Assembly (NCBI RefSeq): GCF_040537815.1
Contig: NZ_JBEWSZ010000006.1
Location: forward strand, 62,001 to 126,000
Direction of reading: 5' to 3'
Length of the DNA: 64,000 nucleotides
From: Mesorhizobium shangrilense
GTDB taxonomy: Bacteria > Pseudomonadota > Alphaproteobacteria > Rhizobiales > Rhizobiaceae
Shown here: one piece after another, positions 37,222-46,278 of the stretch
How the letters are laid out: the number at the start of each line of letters is the position of its first letter
Position numbering within the stretch: the stretch's first letter is position 1
Notes under the pieces: model-generated
Databases searched by the model: none
Seen by the model: only the letters and a program-made list of their open reading frames with translations
Told to the model about the DNA's origin: nothing
Program-made: the position numbers and the translations under genes

Positions 37222-37317
37222 TTGAAGACGTACGAGAAGCCGACGCTTGTGAAGCGCGAAAAGCTCAGCTCGGTCGTGGCGGTTGCCATATCAGGGCCAA
37301 ACAAGCAGCCTGTCTGA
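37222..37317 (+). CDS. 31-residue peptide with RiPP/lasso-type leader motif
   Basis: TTG start with AGGGGG five bases upstream. The peptide opens MKTYEKPTLVKREKL and ends SGPNKQPV. YEKPTL fits the Y-x-x-P-x-L leader motif that RiPP recognition elements bind in lasso peptide precursors, with Glu where a Gly is common. The segment after it (SSVVAVAI) is hydrophobic. A terminator follows 24 bases after the stop and another precedes the gene, so it is a separate transcription unit. No maturation enzyme is encoded within the window, and the short tail lacks an obvious ring-forming Asp or Glu, so a lasso product is not claimed. Confidence 0.6.
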   Translation: MKTYEKPTLVKREKLSSVVAVAISGPNKQPV

Positions 37318-37340
37318 TCTACAGACCCGGTACGTAGTAG

Positions 37341-37370
37341 GCTCGTCGGCTCGCGCCGGCGGGCTTTTTC
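37341..37370 (+). terminator. Rho-independent terminator of the RiPP-like peptide gene
   Basis: GCTCGTCGGC pairs with GCCGGCGGGC (two G-U pairs) around TCGC and is followed by TTTTTC. It is 24 bases after the stop at 37317 and oriented with that gene. Confidence 0.8.
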
Positions 37371-37427
37371 TATTTGGGAACCTTTTCAGCGCAAGCTGGA
37401 ATTCAGCGCTGTCTCGGTCGCCCCGCC

Positions 37428-39248
37428 CTATCGGTGCGCGTTGATCGCCTCGAGGAATATCGGACCGAACTCCTTGAGCTTCGCGGCACCGACACCGTTC
37501 ACTTCTGCGAAGGCGTCGAGGTCGCGCGGGCAGCGTTCGGCCATGTCGATCAGGGTGCGGTCGGAGAACACCACATAGGCCGGCACCTGGCGCTCCTTGG
37601 CGAGACGCAGCCGCAATGCCTTGAGCGCGGCCAGCAGCGAAGCATCCAGGCCTTCCGCGCTGGCGAGAGCCTCCTGGCCACGCATCTTGCGCAAGGCGCG
37701 GCTGCGCACCTCGACACGGTAGCGGAACGGCATCTCGCCTCGGCGCAGCGCATGGCCCTTTTCGGCGATGGCGAGGCCGCCATGGCCGTTCGGATCCGGC
37801 GCCAGGAAACCGTTCGCCACGAGCTGACGGATCAGCGACAGCCAGAAATCCTTCTTGTGCGCGACACCACTCCCGAAGCTGGCGAGCCTCTGGTGGCCCC
37901 GGGCCTGCACCTTCTCGGTTTCATGGCCAAGCAGGACGTCGATGACATGGCCCGCGCCAAAACGTTCACCGGTCTCGGCCATCGCCGCCAGGATGATCCG
38001 CGCCTCCGCCCCGCCATCGGCGCGCGGCGCCTGATCGAGGCAGTTGTCGCAATTGCCGCAAGGCTCAGCCTCTTCGCCGAAATAGCCAAGCAGCACCTGG
38101 CGGCGGCATTGCGCCGTCTCGCAATAGCCGATCAGCGTGTCGAGCCGGCGATGCGAGCGTCTTTTGTGCTCTTCCGACGCGTTCTCGTCGTCGATGAACA
38201 GCCGGCGCATGCGGATATCGCCAAGGCCAAACAGCATGTGCGCCTCGGCCTCCCGCCCGTCGCGGCCGGCACGACCGATTTCCTGATAGTAGGCCTCCAG
38301 GCTGCCCGGCATATCGGTATGGAAGACATAGGCGACATCCGGTTTGTCGATGCCCATGCCGAAGGCGATGGTCGCCACCATGACGACGCCGGAGAGCGTC
38401 ATGAAGCTGTTCTGGTTGGCGTCTCGCGCCTCCTTGCTCATGCCGGCATGATAGGCGAGAGCGCGCACGCCGTTCTTCTCGAGGAAGGCCGCCATCTCCT
38501 CCGTCTTCTTGCGCGACAGGCAGTAGATGATGCCGCTACGGCCGGGATGGCGCTCGATAAAGCGAAGCAACTGCCGCTTGCTGTCCTGCTTGGACTCGAT
38601 GGCAAGCTTGATGTTGGGCCGGTCGAAACCCAGCACCAGCGTTTCGACCCGCTCGGCGAACAGCCGTGCCTCGATGTCGCTGCGCGTACTCTCATCCGCT
38701 GTCGCCGTCACCGCGATGATCGGCACCTTCGGGAAAATGCCGCGCAGCCGCGACAAGTCTTCATACTCAGGCCGGAACGCCGGGCCCCATTGCGAGATGC
38801 AATGCGCCTCGTCGATGGCGATCAGGCGGACATCGAGCCTGGCGAGCGCGTCGAGCATGCGCTCGGTCATCAATCGCTCCGGCGCGAGATAGAGCAGGCG
38901 CGTCTGGCCCGAGGCCACGCGACGCCAGGCAGCTATATTGGCCTCGCGGTCGATCGAGGAATTGATGGTGTCGGCGGCCACGCCGGCAAGGCGCAAGGCG
39001 GCGACCTGATCCTGCATCAGCGCCACCAGCGGCGAAACAACGATGGCAAGCCCGCCCAGAACCAGCGCCGGAACCTGGTAACAGAGCGATTTGCCCGCAC
39101 CCGTCGGCATGACGGCCAGCACATGGCGCCCGCTGAGCAGCGCCTCCATGACATCTGCCTGGCCGGGGCGAAAATCATCGAAGCCGAACACGTCCTTCAG
39201 GACACGCCGCTTGGGATCCTCCGGGGTGGTCTTTTTCAATCCCAGCAT
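37428..39248 (-). CDS. recQ: ATP-dependent DNA helicase RecQ
   Basis: About 606 residues with the full domain set: helicase motifs I MPTGAGKSLCYQVPAL, II AIDEAHCISQWG, VI QEIGRAGRDGR; the zinc-binding RQC part (CRRQVLLGYFGE, CGNCDNCLDQ); and a C-terminal HRDC domain (VFSDRTLIDMAERC). It unwinds DNA 3'-5' in RecF-pathway repair. ATG 39248 gives the usual start MLGLKKTTPEDPKR; an upstream TTG adds eleven residues. Its last 320 bases are duplicated at 34135-34448. Confidence 0.95.
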   Translation of the reverse strand: MLGLKKTTPEDPKRRVLKDVFGFDDFRPGQADVMEALLSGRHVLAVMPTGAGKSLCYQVPALVLGGLAIVVSPLVALMQDQVAALRLAGVAADTINSSIDREANIAAWRRVASGQTRLLYLAPERLMTERMLDALARLDVRLIAIDEAHCISQWGPAFRPEYEDLSRLRGIFPKVPIIAVTATADESTRSDIEARLFAERVETLVLGFDRPNIKLAIESKQDSKRQLLRFIERHPGRSGIIYCLSRKKTEEMAAFLEKNGVRALAYHAGMSKEARDANQNSFMTLSGVVMVATIAFGMGIDKPDVAYVFHTDMPGSLEAYYQEIGRAGRDGREAEAHMLFGLGDIRMRRLFIDDENASEEHKRRSHRRLDTLIGYCETAQCRRQVLLGYFGEEAEPCGNCDNCLDQAPRADGGAEARIILAAMAETGERFGAGHVIDVLLGHETEKVQARGHQRLASFGSGVAHKKDFWLSLIRQLVANGFLAPDPNGHGGLAIAEKGHALRRGEMPFRYRVEVRSRALRKMRGQEALASAEGLDASLLAALKALRLRLAKERQVPAYVVFSDRTLIDMAERCPRDLDAFAEVNGVGAAKLKEFGPIFLEAINAHR

Positions 39249-39518
39249 CACGAAACGTCTGCCGGCGCTACCGTCAGGCAAGCGTGGTCAGGACCAATTC
39301 TGCGCGGTCTGTCGAGGACGTGGAAACAGATCAAGCATGCTCTCCGCGTGGCAGGCTGCAGTAACGCAGCCGCCAGCGAACCACAACCTTGGCGAGGCAC
39401 ATAGACCACGCCTGCGACGGGCCGCAAACGTTGGCAATTCCACCCGAGACGCAGATAATGAAATCGGCAGGGGAGACGACGGTTGCCCGCCAAGAATCGC
39501 AAATGGTCCCCTAAGAGA

Positions 39519-39959
39519 TCATTCCTGGCTGCTCTTTCGTTCCAGTTCATCGTAATAGTGCTGCGCCGCCTTGTCTTCCGCCAGCCGGGATGCGGCGGAG
39601 CGACGAGCAAACTCGGACCTGAGACTTGCTGAAAATTGCAACGCATAAAGACAGTACGCGGAAAGCCCTGCGAACAGTAACATAACCGTGCCGATTGCCA
39701 ATCCATCTGAAATGGCAACTACTGCTATTGCCCCTTCCAATAGGAAGGCAATAATGGACATTACCGTAAGAAGTATTTTCGCGACGTTTGAACCCTTGAT
39801 GAAATAATACGCGCCAATGGCATAAGCCACACTTGAAAAGGCTGCCACGGCATTCAGGGATTCTCCCAAAATCAGCATAGTGATCTCGGATAGAACCCCA
39901 AGCGCCGCCATCACGAAGAAGATGCCGGCTACCGCCCGTATGTGATTTGTTCCGTTCAT
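39519..39959 (-). CDS. Hypothetical membrane protein, four spans
   Basis: 146 residues with four hydrophobic helices (about 8-30, 36-54, 62-82, 88-108: AVAGIFFVMAALGVLSEITM, AAFSSVAYAIGAYYFI, ILLTVMSIIAFLLEGAIAVV, IGTVMLLFAGLSAYCLYAL) and a charged cytoplasmic tail (RRSAASRLAEDKAAQHYYDE). ATG 39959 has GGGGGAGA directly upstream. No family is recognised. It lies between recQ and a divergent aldehyde dehydrogenase gene. Confidence 0.65.
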   Translation of the reverse strand: MNGTNHIRAVAGIFFVMAALGVLSEITMLILGESLNAVAAFSSVAYAIGAYYFIKGSNVAKILLTVMSIIAFLLEGAIAVVAISDGLAIGTVMLLFAGLSAYCLYALQFSASLRSEFARRSAASRLAEDKAAQHYYDELERKSSQE

Positions 39960-40213
39960 TTCTCCCCCCTTTTTTGCCTGCCCAGGATTTTCGTCCGCCA
40001 GGCGACTGCGCAAATCAGTGACTTGCTGTTCGCGCACGGGAAATTGCCGATTCGCGTATAGGATGTAAAGATGAAACTTACACCAAATGGTTTCAATAAT
40101 GCGAGGCCTTCCAGCCGCGCAGCATGAGACATTACCTGCGGCGACGCGAACCTTGCTGGATTCTTCCCGGCTCAGCGATGTAAGCTTCTCCAGAGACTTA
40201 GCCGGAGGGCGCA

Positions 40214-41632
40214 ATGCTGCAGACCAGACAAAATGCCTTGCGCGGACGGTTTGCATCGCAGCGCGCCGCCTTCGAGGCGCAGCCCTTTCCGGACCTTGGT
40301 GTGCGAAAGGACCGCCTCAAGCGCCTTCTCGCGCTCACTGAAAAGCACGAGGCCGACATCTGTGCCGCGATCGACGCCGACTTTGGCGGCCGCTCGGCGC
40401 ATGAGACACGTCTTGCCGAACTGTTCGTCGTGCGCGCCGGCATCCGCCACGCGCTGTCCCATCTGAAAGGCTGGATGCGGGAACGTCGTGTCGCCACCAC
40501 CCTGCCGTTCCTGCCGGGGAAAAATTGCCTCATGCCGCAACCGCTCGGTGTTGTCGGCGTCGTCTCGCCCTGGAATTATCCCTTCCAACTGGCCGTCGCG
40601 CCGGCAACGGCAGCGCTTGCCGCCGGCAACCGCGTGCTCATCAAACCCTCTGAACTGACACCTGCTTTCTCCACGCTGCTGGCCCGACTGGCCGGCGAGC
40701 ATTTCGCTCCGGACGAAGCGAGTGTCGTCACCGGCGATGCCGAGATGGGAAAGGCATTCGTGTCACTGCCTTTCGATCATCTGCTGTTCACCGGCTCGAC
40801 CGCCGTCGGCCGCCAGGTCGCGATGGCTGCCGCCGCCAACCTGACCCCGGTCACGCTCGAACTCGGCGGCAAGTCGCCGGCGATCTTCGATCCGTCATGC
40901 GACCTCGATGCGGCGGTATCCGGCGTCGCCTATGGCAAGCTGCTCAACGCCGGCCAGACCTGCATCGCACCGGACTATCTGCTGGTGCCGAAGGGACAGG
41001 CAGGCGAGGTCGCGGCAAAGCTTGCGGCCGCCATGGCACGGCTCTATCCGACCTTGCGGGACAATCCCGACTATACCGCCATCATCAGCGACCGGCACCA
41101 TCAGCGCCTGAGCGGCATGGTCGCCGAGGCCCGCGATGCCGGCGCCGATATCGTCGAAATCAACCCGGCCGGCGAGAATTTCGACGCAACCCGCAAGATC
41201 CCACCAACGCTGGTCAGCAACGCCGATCCTAACCTGAGGCTGATGCGCGAAGAAATCTTCGGCCCGGTGCTGCCGATCCTCGAATACGCCGAAATCGGCG
41301 ATGCCATCGACCACGTGAACCGGGCCGACCGGCCGCTGGCGCTGTACTGGTTCGGAAACGATCGCGGCAACCGCCAACGCATCCTGCGCGAGACTATCGC
41401 CGGTGGCGTCACCATCAACGATTGCATGCTGCATCTGGTGCAGGAGAACCAGCCCTTTGGTGGCGTCGGCGCAAGCGGCATGGGCGCATACCATGGCGAA
41501 TGGGGGTTTCGGACCTTCAGCAAGGAGAAGCCGGTTTTCCTGCAATCGCGCTTAAGCGCCGGCAGCCTTCTGCGTCCGCCCTACGGCAAGACTTTCGAGC
41601 GGCTCTATCGTTTGCTCAATCTGATCACCTGA
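40214..41632 (+). CDS. Coniferyl aldehyde dehydrogenase family protein
   Basis: 472 residues of the ALDH superfamily (class 3-like). Seen: VVSPWNYPFQLAVAPATAAL, LFTGSTAVGRQVAMAAA, the general-base glutamate in TLELGGKSPAIF and catalytic cysteine in NAGQTCIAPDY, and NQPFGGVGASGMGAYHGEWG. This matches CalB-type coniferyl aldehyde dehydrogenases, which oxidise coniferyl aldehyde to ferulate; the true substrate may be another aldehyde. The C-terminal end overlaps the stop of a converging LacI gene by a few bases. AGGG is nine bases before the ATG. Confidence 0.88.
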   Translation: MLQTRQNALRGRFASQRAAFEAQPFPDLGVRKDRLKRLLALTEKHEADICAAIDADFGGRSAHETRLAELFVVRAGIRHALSHLKGWMRERRVATTLPFLPGKNCLMPQPLGVVGVVSPWNYPFQLAVAPATAALAAGNRVLIKPSELTPAFSTLLARLAGEHFAPDEASVVTGDAEMGKAFVSLPFDHLLFTGSTAVGRQVAMAAAANLTPVTLELGGKSPAIFDPSCDLDAAVSGVAYGKLLNAGQTCIAPDYLLVPKGQAGEVAAKLAAAMARLYPTLRDNPDYTAIISDRHHQRLSGMVAEARDAGADIVEINPAGENFDATRKIPPTLVSNADPNLRLMREEIFGPVLPILEYAEIGDAIDHVNRADRPLALYWFGNDRGNRQRILRETIAGGVTINDCMLHLVQENQPFGGVGASGMGAYHGEWGFRTFSKEKPVFLQSRLSAGSLLRPPYGKTFERLYRLLNLIT

Positions 41633-42665
41633 GCGACCCGACCGAGTTGCGTATCCGGACGGATGTCGGAAACTGTGTCGTCACCGGCGGCGTCGGTCTC
41701 ACGCCCTTGCGGTGGAGCAGAAGCTCCGCCGCCGCCCGCCCCATCTCCTGCGCCGGTTGCGCGACCGTGGTCAGCGACGGCATCAGGAATTCGGCGTTGG
41801 CGATGTCGTCGAAGCCGGTGATGCTGAGTTGTCCGGGGATGCTGATGCCGCTTTCACGGCAAAAGCGCATGACGCCGATGGCCATCAGGTCGTTGGCGCA
41901 CAGGATGGCCGTGGGGCGGGCAGCCACGTCGCCGGCCAGGAGATGCGCCGCCGCGAGATAGCCGGACCGCTCGGTGTAGTCGCCGGCGACATAGGGTGCG
42001 GCATCGGGATCGAGGCCTACCGACGCCAGTGATTCCCGAAACCCGGCAAGGCGTTGCTCGCTGGTCCAGAGGCGCGGTGGACCGCCGATGATGGCGACCT
42101 TGCGGTGCCCGTAGTCTAGAACATGGCGGGCGATCGAGCGCGCGCCGGCCAGATTGTTGCTGCCGACGAACGGCACATCCAGGCCCGGCAGCACTTCATC
42201 GACGAAGACGACCGATCCGACCTTCGCCAGTTCGAGCAGCGAAGAGCTCGGCAGGCCGGTGCCACTCAGATAGATGACGCCGTCGAGCCGCTGGGTTCGC
42301 AGGATGCTGGCGAAATATTCTTCGCGTTCCGTCTTCGACCAGGTGATGCACAGCATCAGCAATATGTCGTTGTCGGCGATGCCGCGCTGGATGCCTTCGG
42401 CGATGCTGGCGAAGAACGGGTTGCCCAGATCCGGAACAACGAAGCCGATCGAGGAGATGCGGCTCCGCTTGAGGTTGCGCGCCGCGTTGTTGGGCTCGAA
42501 ACCGAGCTCGGCGATGAAGCGCAGCACATGCCGCTTGGTGTCCTCGGCAACGAGACCGCGCTGGTTGATAACGGCGCTGACCGTGCCGATGGAAACGCCA
42601 GCCTCGCGCGCCACGTCGCGGATCGTCGGGCGCTTGTTTCCGATGGCCTCCGTTCCGTCACTCAT
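41625..42665 (-). CDS. LacI family transcriptional regulator
   Basis: 346 residues: N-terminal LacI helix-turn-helix (TIRDVAREAGVSIGTVSAVI, EPNNAARNLKRSRI with the hinge) and a periplasmic-binding-like effector domain (SSIGFVVPDLGNPFFASIAE, PTAILCANDLMAIGVMRF, SITGFDDIANAEFLMPSLTT). It heads the minus-strand transporter genes and is the obvious binder of the paired TGAACCGGTTCA operators at 46119 and 46208. The ligand is unknown. Confidence 0.92.
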   Translation of the reverse strand: MSDGTEAIGNKRPTIRDVAREAGVSIGTVSAVINQRGLVAEDTKRHVLRFIAELGFEPNNAARNLKRSRISSIGFVVPDLGNPFFASIAEGIQRGIADNDILLMLCITWSKTEREEYFASILRTQRLDGVIYLSGTGLPSSSLLELAKVGSVVFVDEVLPGLDVPFVGSNNLAGARSIARHVLDYGHRKVAIIGGPPRLWTSEQRLAGFRESLASVGLDPDAAPYVAGDYTERSGYLAAAHLLAGDVAARPTAILCANDLMAIGVMRFCRESGISIPGQLSITGFDDIANAEFLMPSLTTVAQPAQEMGRAAAELLLHRKGVRPTPPVTTQFPTSVRIRNSVGSLR

Positions 42666-42693
42666 CTCGGGGAACTATCCCTCGCTTTTGGTC

Positions 42694-43512
42694 TTATGAC
42701 GGGTCCCGCCAGTAGGTGCGAGACCAGGGCCGCGCCTTCGACGACGACCTCCAAGGCGTTAGCAAATATTCCGCCAGCACCACAAGCAGGAAACTGACCA
42801 CGCCAAGCAACGCCAGGAAACTGATCGCCGAGAATGTGCCTGCCGTGTTCAGGCGGGAATTGGCCTGCATCAGATAGGCGCCCAGCCCGCCGCTGGTCGA
42901 CGCCGTCCATTCGGCGATGACCGCACCGGTCACGCTGAATGTCGCCGACAGTTTCAGGGCGGAGAACAGCGGCGAATAGGTCGCCGGCAGTTTTACATGC
43001 CGGAAGATGTTGAACTTGGACGCGCCCATCGACCGCACCAGGTTGAGGACGTCGCGATCGACCGAAGCGAGACCATCGAGCACGTTGACCACGACGGGGA
43101 AGAAGACGACCAGCGCCACGATGACCAGCTTGGGCGCGAGACCGAAGCCGAGCCAGATGGTGAGCGCGGCCGAGATCGCGACGACCGGGATCGCCTGGCT
43201 GGCGATCAGCACGGGATAGAGCACGCCACGGGTGGTGCTGGACGCGTCCATCAGCACGGCAAAGACGAAACCCGCGCTGGCGCCAAAGATGAAGCCGAGC
43301 AGGAACTCGTAGAAAGTGATGCCGAAACCATTGAGCAGCGCCTGCCAGTCGGACTGGATGTGGTTCCACACCTGCAGCGGCGACGGCATGACATAGCGCG
43401 GGATCTGGAACAGTTCGACCGCGGCCGCCCAGACGAGGATGACCAGCACCAGCGCCAGGAGCGGATAGACGACCTGCAGGACCGTGCTGCCAGACACGCG
43501 ACTAGTGGCCAT
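42694..43512 (-). CDS. ABC transporter permease (SsuC/TauC-like)
   Basis: 272 residues with six membrane spans. The cytoplasmic EAA-type loop is VRSMGASKFNIFRHVKLPAT, characteristic of the nitrate/sulfonate/taurine/pyrimidine importer group, after VDRDVLNL. ATG 43512 overlaps the ATPase stop. Works with the ATPase at 43502 and the binding protein at 45080. Confidence 0.9.
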   Translation of the reverse strand: MATSRVSGSTVLQVVYPLLALVLVILVWAAAVELFQIPRYVMPSPLQVWNHIQSDWQALLNGFGITFYEFLLGFIFGASAGFVFAVLMDASSTTRGVLYPVLIASQAIPVVAISAALTIWLGFGLAPKLVIVALVVFFPVVVNVLDGLASVDRDVLNLVRSMGASKFNIFRHVKLPATYSPLFSALKLSATFSVTGAVIAEWTASTSGGLGAYLMQANSRLNTAGTFSAISFLALLGVVSFLLVVLAEYLLTPWRSSSKARPWSRTYWRDPS

Positions 43513-44305
43513 GGGCCGCCTCCATTTCGAGCGTTTTTGCAACCGCATCTTCGGAATAGATCAGGTCGAGGATGCGTGCCTTCAGTGCGCTGAATTCCGG
43601 ACTGGTGAGGCTGGACATCGGCCGGGGCCGCTCGATCGGAACCGGCAGAACCTCCCTCACCCGTCCCGGGCGCGGCGTCATCACGACGACGCGGTCGGCA
43701 AGCAGGATCGCCTCGTCGATGTCATGGGTGACGAAGACGATGGTGCGCTTTTCCTGTCCCCATACGCTCAGCAGCCATTGCTGCATGGCAAGGCGAGTCT
43801 GCGAATCCAGGGCGCCGAAGGGTTCGTCGAGCAGCATCACGTCGTGATGCATGGCAAGCGTGCGCATCAGCGCAACGCGCTGGCGCATGCCGCCGGACAG
43901 CGCTGCGGGATAGTGATTGATGAAGTCGCCCAGCCCGTAGCGGCGGGCGAGTGCCACGCCCTCGGCCCGTTGCGCATGGCTTGCGCCACCCTTGAGGATC
44001 GCACCGAGCACGATGTTGTCGATGACCGTGCGCCAGGGCAGCAGGAGGTCCTTCTGCAGCATGTAGCCGACATGGCCGCTGCGTCCCGTGACATCCTTGC
44101 CGTCGATCAGGACCTGGCCGTTGGTCGGCTTCAGCACACCGGCGATGATGTTGAACATCGTGCTCTTGCCGCAGCCCGACGGGCCGACGACCGAAACGAA
44201 TTCTCCGGCCTGCACGTTGAGATCGGTGGGAGCGAGCGCCTGTGTCTCGCCGAAGATCTGCGAGATATTCTTGAGCGACAGTTTCGGGTTCGAGTTTTCA
44301 GGCAT
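43502..44305 (-). CDS. ABC transporter ATP-binding protein (SsuB/TauB-like)
   Basis: 267 residues: Walker A GPSGCGKSTMF, Q-loop GYMLQKDLLLPWRTV, signature LSGGMRQRVALMRTLA, Walker B VMLLDEPFGALD and the switch histidine in FVTHDIDEAI. It energises the importer together with the permease whose start it overlaps. Nitrate/sulfonate/pyrimidine family; substrate not determined. Confidence 0.93.
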   Translation of the reverse strand: MPENSNPKLSLKNISQIFGETQALAPTDLNVQAGEFVSVVGPSGCGKSTMFNIIAGVLKPTNGQVLIDGKDVTGRSGHVGYMLQKDLLLPWRTVIDNIVLGAILKGGASHAQRAEGVALARRYGLGDFINHYPAALSGGMRQRVALMRTLAMHHDVMLLDEPFGALDSQTRLAMQQWLLSVWGQEKRTIVFVTHDIDEAILLADRVVVMTPRPGRVREVLPVPIERPRPMSSLTSPEFSALKARILDLIYSEDAVAKTLEMEAAHGH

Positions 44306-44326
44306 CTGGTCTCTTTTTCCGAACGC

Positions 44327-45043
44327 TCAGAGCGTGACGCAGTTGTCACGGCCGAACCACACGAGGTCCTCGACCTTGACGGCGATGTCGCCGCGCGCGG
44401 CGAAGGGCTCGATGGCCCAGGCGCCCCACATCGGCGTCGTGTTTCCCGCGTCGATGAACTGGTGGAGATAGGCGGCTCCGGCCGTCAGCGAATGGCCGAT
44501 ATTGGCAAGCTGGTCGAGCAGGATGTAACCCTCTGCGACCAGCCGTTCATGCGTCATGCCAAAAAGTTCGTTAGCCGCCATGCCGGGGCGGCACTTCGCC
44601 AGGATCTCATAGTGGAGTGTTTCGAGATCGCGCAACGCCTGGGTGGCTTCCGGCCAATCACCGATGACCTTGCAGCGCGTGCAGTCGCCCCACGATCCAT
44701 CGACCGTAATCGGGTGGACATCGACCATCAGCACGTCGCGATCAAGTGCCGCGAGGCCTGTCGGCGGATTGGTCGGGAAGCAGGTGCGCGTGTTTTCGCC
44801 CAGGCCGACATTGGTGATCGTCCAGACGTTTTCGACGCCATGCGAGAGCAGGCAGGCACTTACCGCCAGGTCGACCGCCTGCTCCGTTATTCCCGGCCGC
44901 GCCGCCGCCAGACCCGCGGCAGCCGCCTGCTTCGCGATCGCCTGCGCCCTGGCCAGACCGGCAGGGGGCACATTGGCGACATCGGGTCCCGGCCTGTAGG
45001 TCCAGGCCGGAACGACACGTCGTGAAGAGGCGGCGACACTCAT
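44327..45043 (-). CDS. M24 (aminopeptidase P/creatinase-fold) family protein
   Basis: 238 residues. The pita-bread fold is recognised from GLARAQAIAKQAAAAGLAAA, the metal aspartates in LMVDVHPITVDGSWGDCTR, the histidine in ANIGHSLTA and the glutamate in AWAIEPFA. The N-terminal domain of prolidases and creatinases is missing, giving a catalytic-domain-only form. It lies inside the importer operon between the ATPase and binding-protein genes, so it probably hydrolyses the imported compound or a derivative, likely at a C-N bond. Confidence 0.75.
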   Translation of the reverse strand: MSVAASSRRVVPAWTYRPGPDVANVPPAGLARAQAIAKQAAAAGLAAARPGITEQAVDLAVSACLLSHGVENVWTITNVGLGENTRTCFPTNPPTGLAALDRDVLMVDVHPITVDGSWGDCTRCKVIGDWPEATQALRDLETLHYEILAKCRPGMAANELFGMTHERLVAEGYILLDQLANIGHSLTAGAAYLHQFIDAGNTTPMWGAWAIEPFAARGDIAVKVEDLVWFGRDNCVTL

Positions 45044-45079
45044 ACGGTCAACTCCTGTCGGGCTTGCTTGGGAGAGCGC

Positions 45080-46069
45080 TTACTGGGCGAGGTACTGGTT
45101 TGTATAGTAAGCCGACGGCTCGAGGACGTCCGACACGACCTTGAACTTCTTCAACGCGTCGAGCAGCGCCACCCAGTCGGCATTGTTATGAGCCATCAGG
45201 TCCGGCCCCATCTCGCCGAAAAGCGGAACCGTGTCCTTCCATTGCTGGGTGATGAACTTCTCGTCATAGGCCTTCGAATAAAGCTCGAAGAAGGCTGCGA
45301 CGGCTTCATCCTGATGGGCCGCCGCATATTCGATGCTCTTCTGGGTCGCGCGCAGGAACGCCTTGGCCACATCCGGATTGGCCTTCAGCCAATCGTCATT
45401 GCCGGCGAGCATGAAGATCGGCGAATTGGGCACGCCATGCTTGGTGGCCGCGAGGAACTCGGCGCGCTGTCCGCCAGTGGTGGCCATGCCGGTACCCTCG
45501 GCATTGGTGATGCCGGTGATCGCCTCGACCTTCTTCTGCAGCAGCAGCGGCACGGTATCGTCGCTCGCCGCGACCGTGTTCACGTCGTCAAGCGTCAGCT
45601 TGGCATCGGCCAGCATCATGGTCAGCTGCGCCTTCGTCCAGGCATCATTGTAGATGCCGATCGTCTTGCCCTTGAGATCGGCCACGGTGAGAGGTGAGCC
45701 CTCCGGGCTCAATATGCCCCAGTTGTTGCCACGGCCATAACGCGCGATCGCCGTGACCGGCGCCTGCTGTTCCCTGGCGAAGATCACGTCCATCACGGTG
45801 GTGAAGGCGACCTGCGCACGGCCGGTGCCCAGGAACTTCATCGTATCGGCAACGGTCGGCGGGGTGACGATCTCAAGCTCGATGCCCTCTGCCGCGTAGA
45901 AGCCCTTCTTGTTTCCCAGGATCCACGGAACCCAGAAGCCATCCGGGGTCGGCCATTCCTGGATGAAGGTCAGCTTGGTGAGGCTTTGTGCCGATGAAGG
46001 CGATGGGGCCACCGCGAAAGCTGCCATGGCAGCCAATGCATAGCCGAAACTGCGGCGGGTGAGGTTCAT
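45080..46069 (-). CDS. ABC transporter substrate-binding protein (NMT1/THI5-SsuA type)
   Basis: 329 residues with a Tat-like signal (MNLTRRSFGYALAAMAAFAV, twin arginine). The NMT1 pattern is clear: FIQEWPTPDGFWVPWILGNK, KGFYAAEGIELEIVTPPTVA, TVADLKGKTIGIYNDAW. The group binds thiamine pyrimidines, sulfonates, taurine or nitrate. It is the first gene of the minus-strand operon, next to the double operator, so it is the most strongly expressed component as is usual for importers. Confidence 0.92.
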   Translation of the reverse strand: MNLTRRSFGYALAAMAAFAVAPSPSSAQSLTKLTFIQEWPTPDGFWVPWILGNKKGFYAAEGIELEIVTPPTVADTMKFLGTGRAQVAFTTVMDVIFAREQQAPVTAIARYGRGNNWGILSPEGSPLTVADLKGKTIGIYNDAWTKAQLTMMLADAKLTLDDVNTVAASDDTVPLLLQKKVEAITGITNAEGTGMATTGGQRAEFLAATKHGVPNSPIFMLAGNDDWLKANPDVAKAFLRATQKSIEYAAAHQDEAVAAFFELYSKAYDEKFITQQWKDTVPLFGEMGPDLMAHNNADWVALLDALKKFKVVSDVLEPSAYYTNQYLAQ

Positions 46070-46118
46070 GTCGCGATCCTTTGCGCTTGTCCGGTTGGCA
46101 ATCTCAATCGATCAATAC

Positions 46119-46130
46119 TGAACCGGTTCA
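46119..46130. promoter_or_regulatory. LacI-type operator, copy 1
   Basis: Perfect palindrome TGAACCGGTTCA about 50 bp upstream of the binding-protein gene. The central CG and flanking symmetry are typical of LacI-family sites. An identical site follows 89 bp away. Confidence 0.8.
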
Positions 46131-46207
46131 ATCTTCCTTGTCAACGGCGACGCTGAAAATTATTTCTCCATTGCATTTACGGCTGAACTCGGCCAAAACA
46201 TGTTCAT

Positions 46208-46219
46208 TGAACCGGTTCA
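46208..46219. promoter_or_regulatory. LacI-type operator, copy 2
   Basis: Second exact TGAACCGGTTCA, 60 bp upstream of the GATase-like gene on the plus strand. Two identical sites 89 bp apart between divergent operons could be bridged by a looping repressor. Confidence 0.8.
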
Positions 46220-46278
46220 TTATGATCCGCGCTTTGGTATGGCCAGATGGCGCGGCGGCACGTTAAGGAGTATTCGTC

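Noticed and set aside
37222-37317. A complete lasso peptide biosynthetic cluster
   Set aside because: No B-type protease, RRE or asparagine-synthetase-like cyclase gene is in the window, and the tail after the leader motif has no acidic ring residue at position 7-9.
29893-37400. An integrative element inserted in tRNA-Ser with a duplicated tRNA 3' end
   Set aside because: I looked for a second copy of the tRNA-Ser 3' end in the accessory part and found none, nor an integrase gene. The only TTCGAATCC match belongs to the tRNA-Cys-like sequence.
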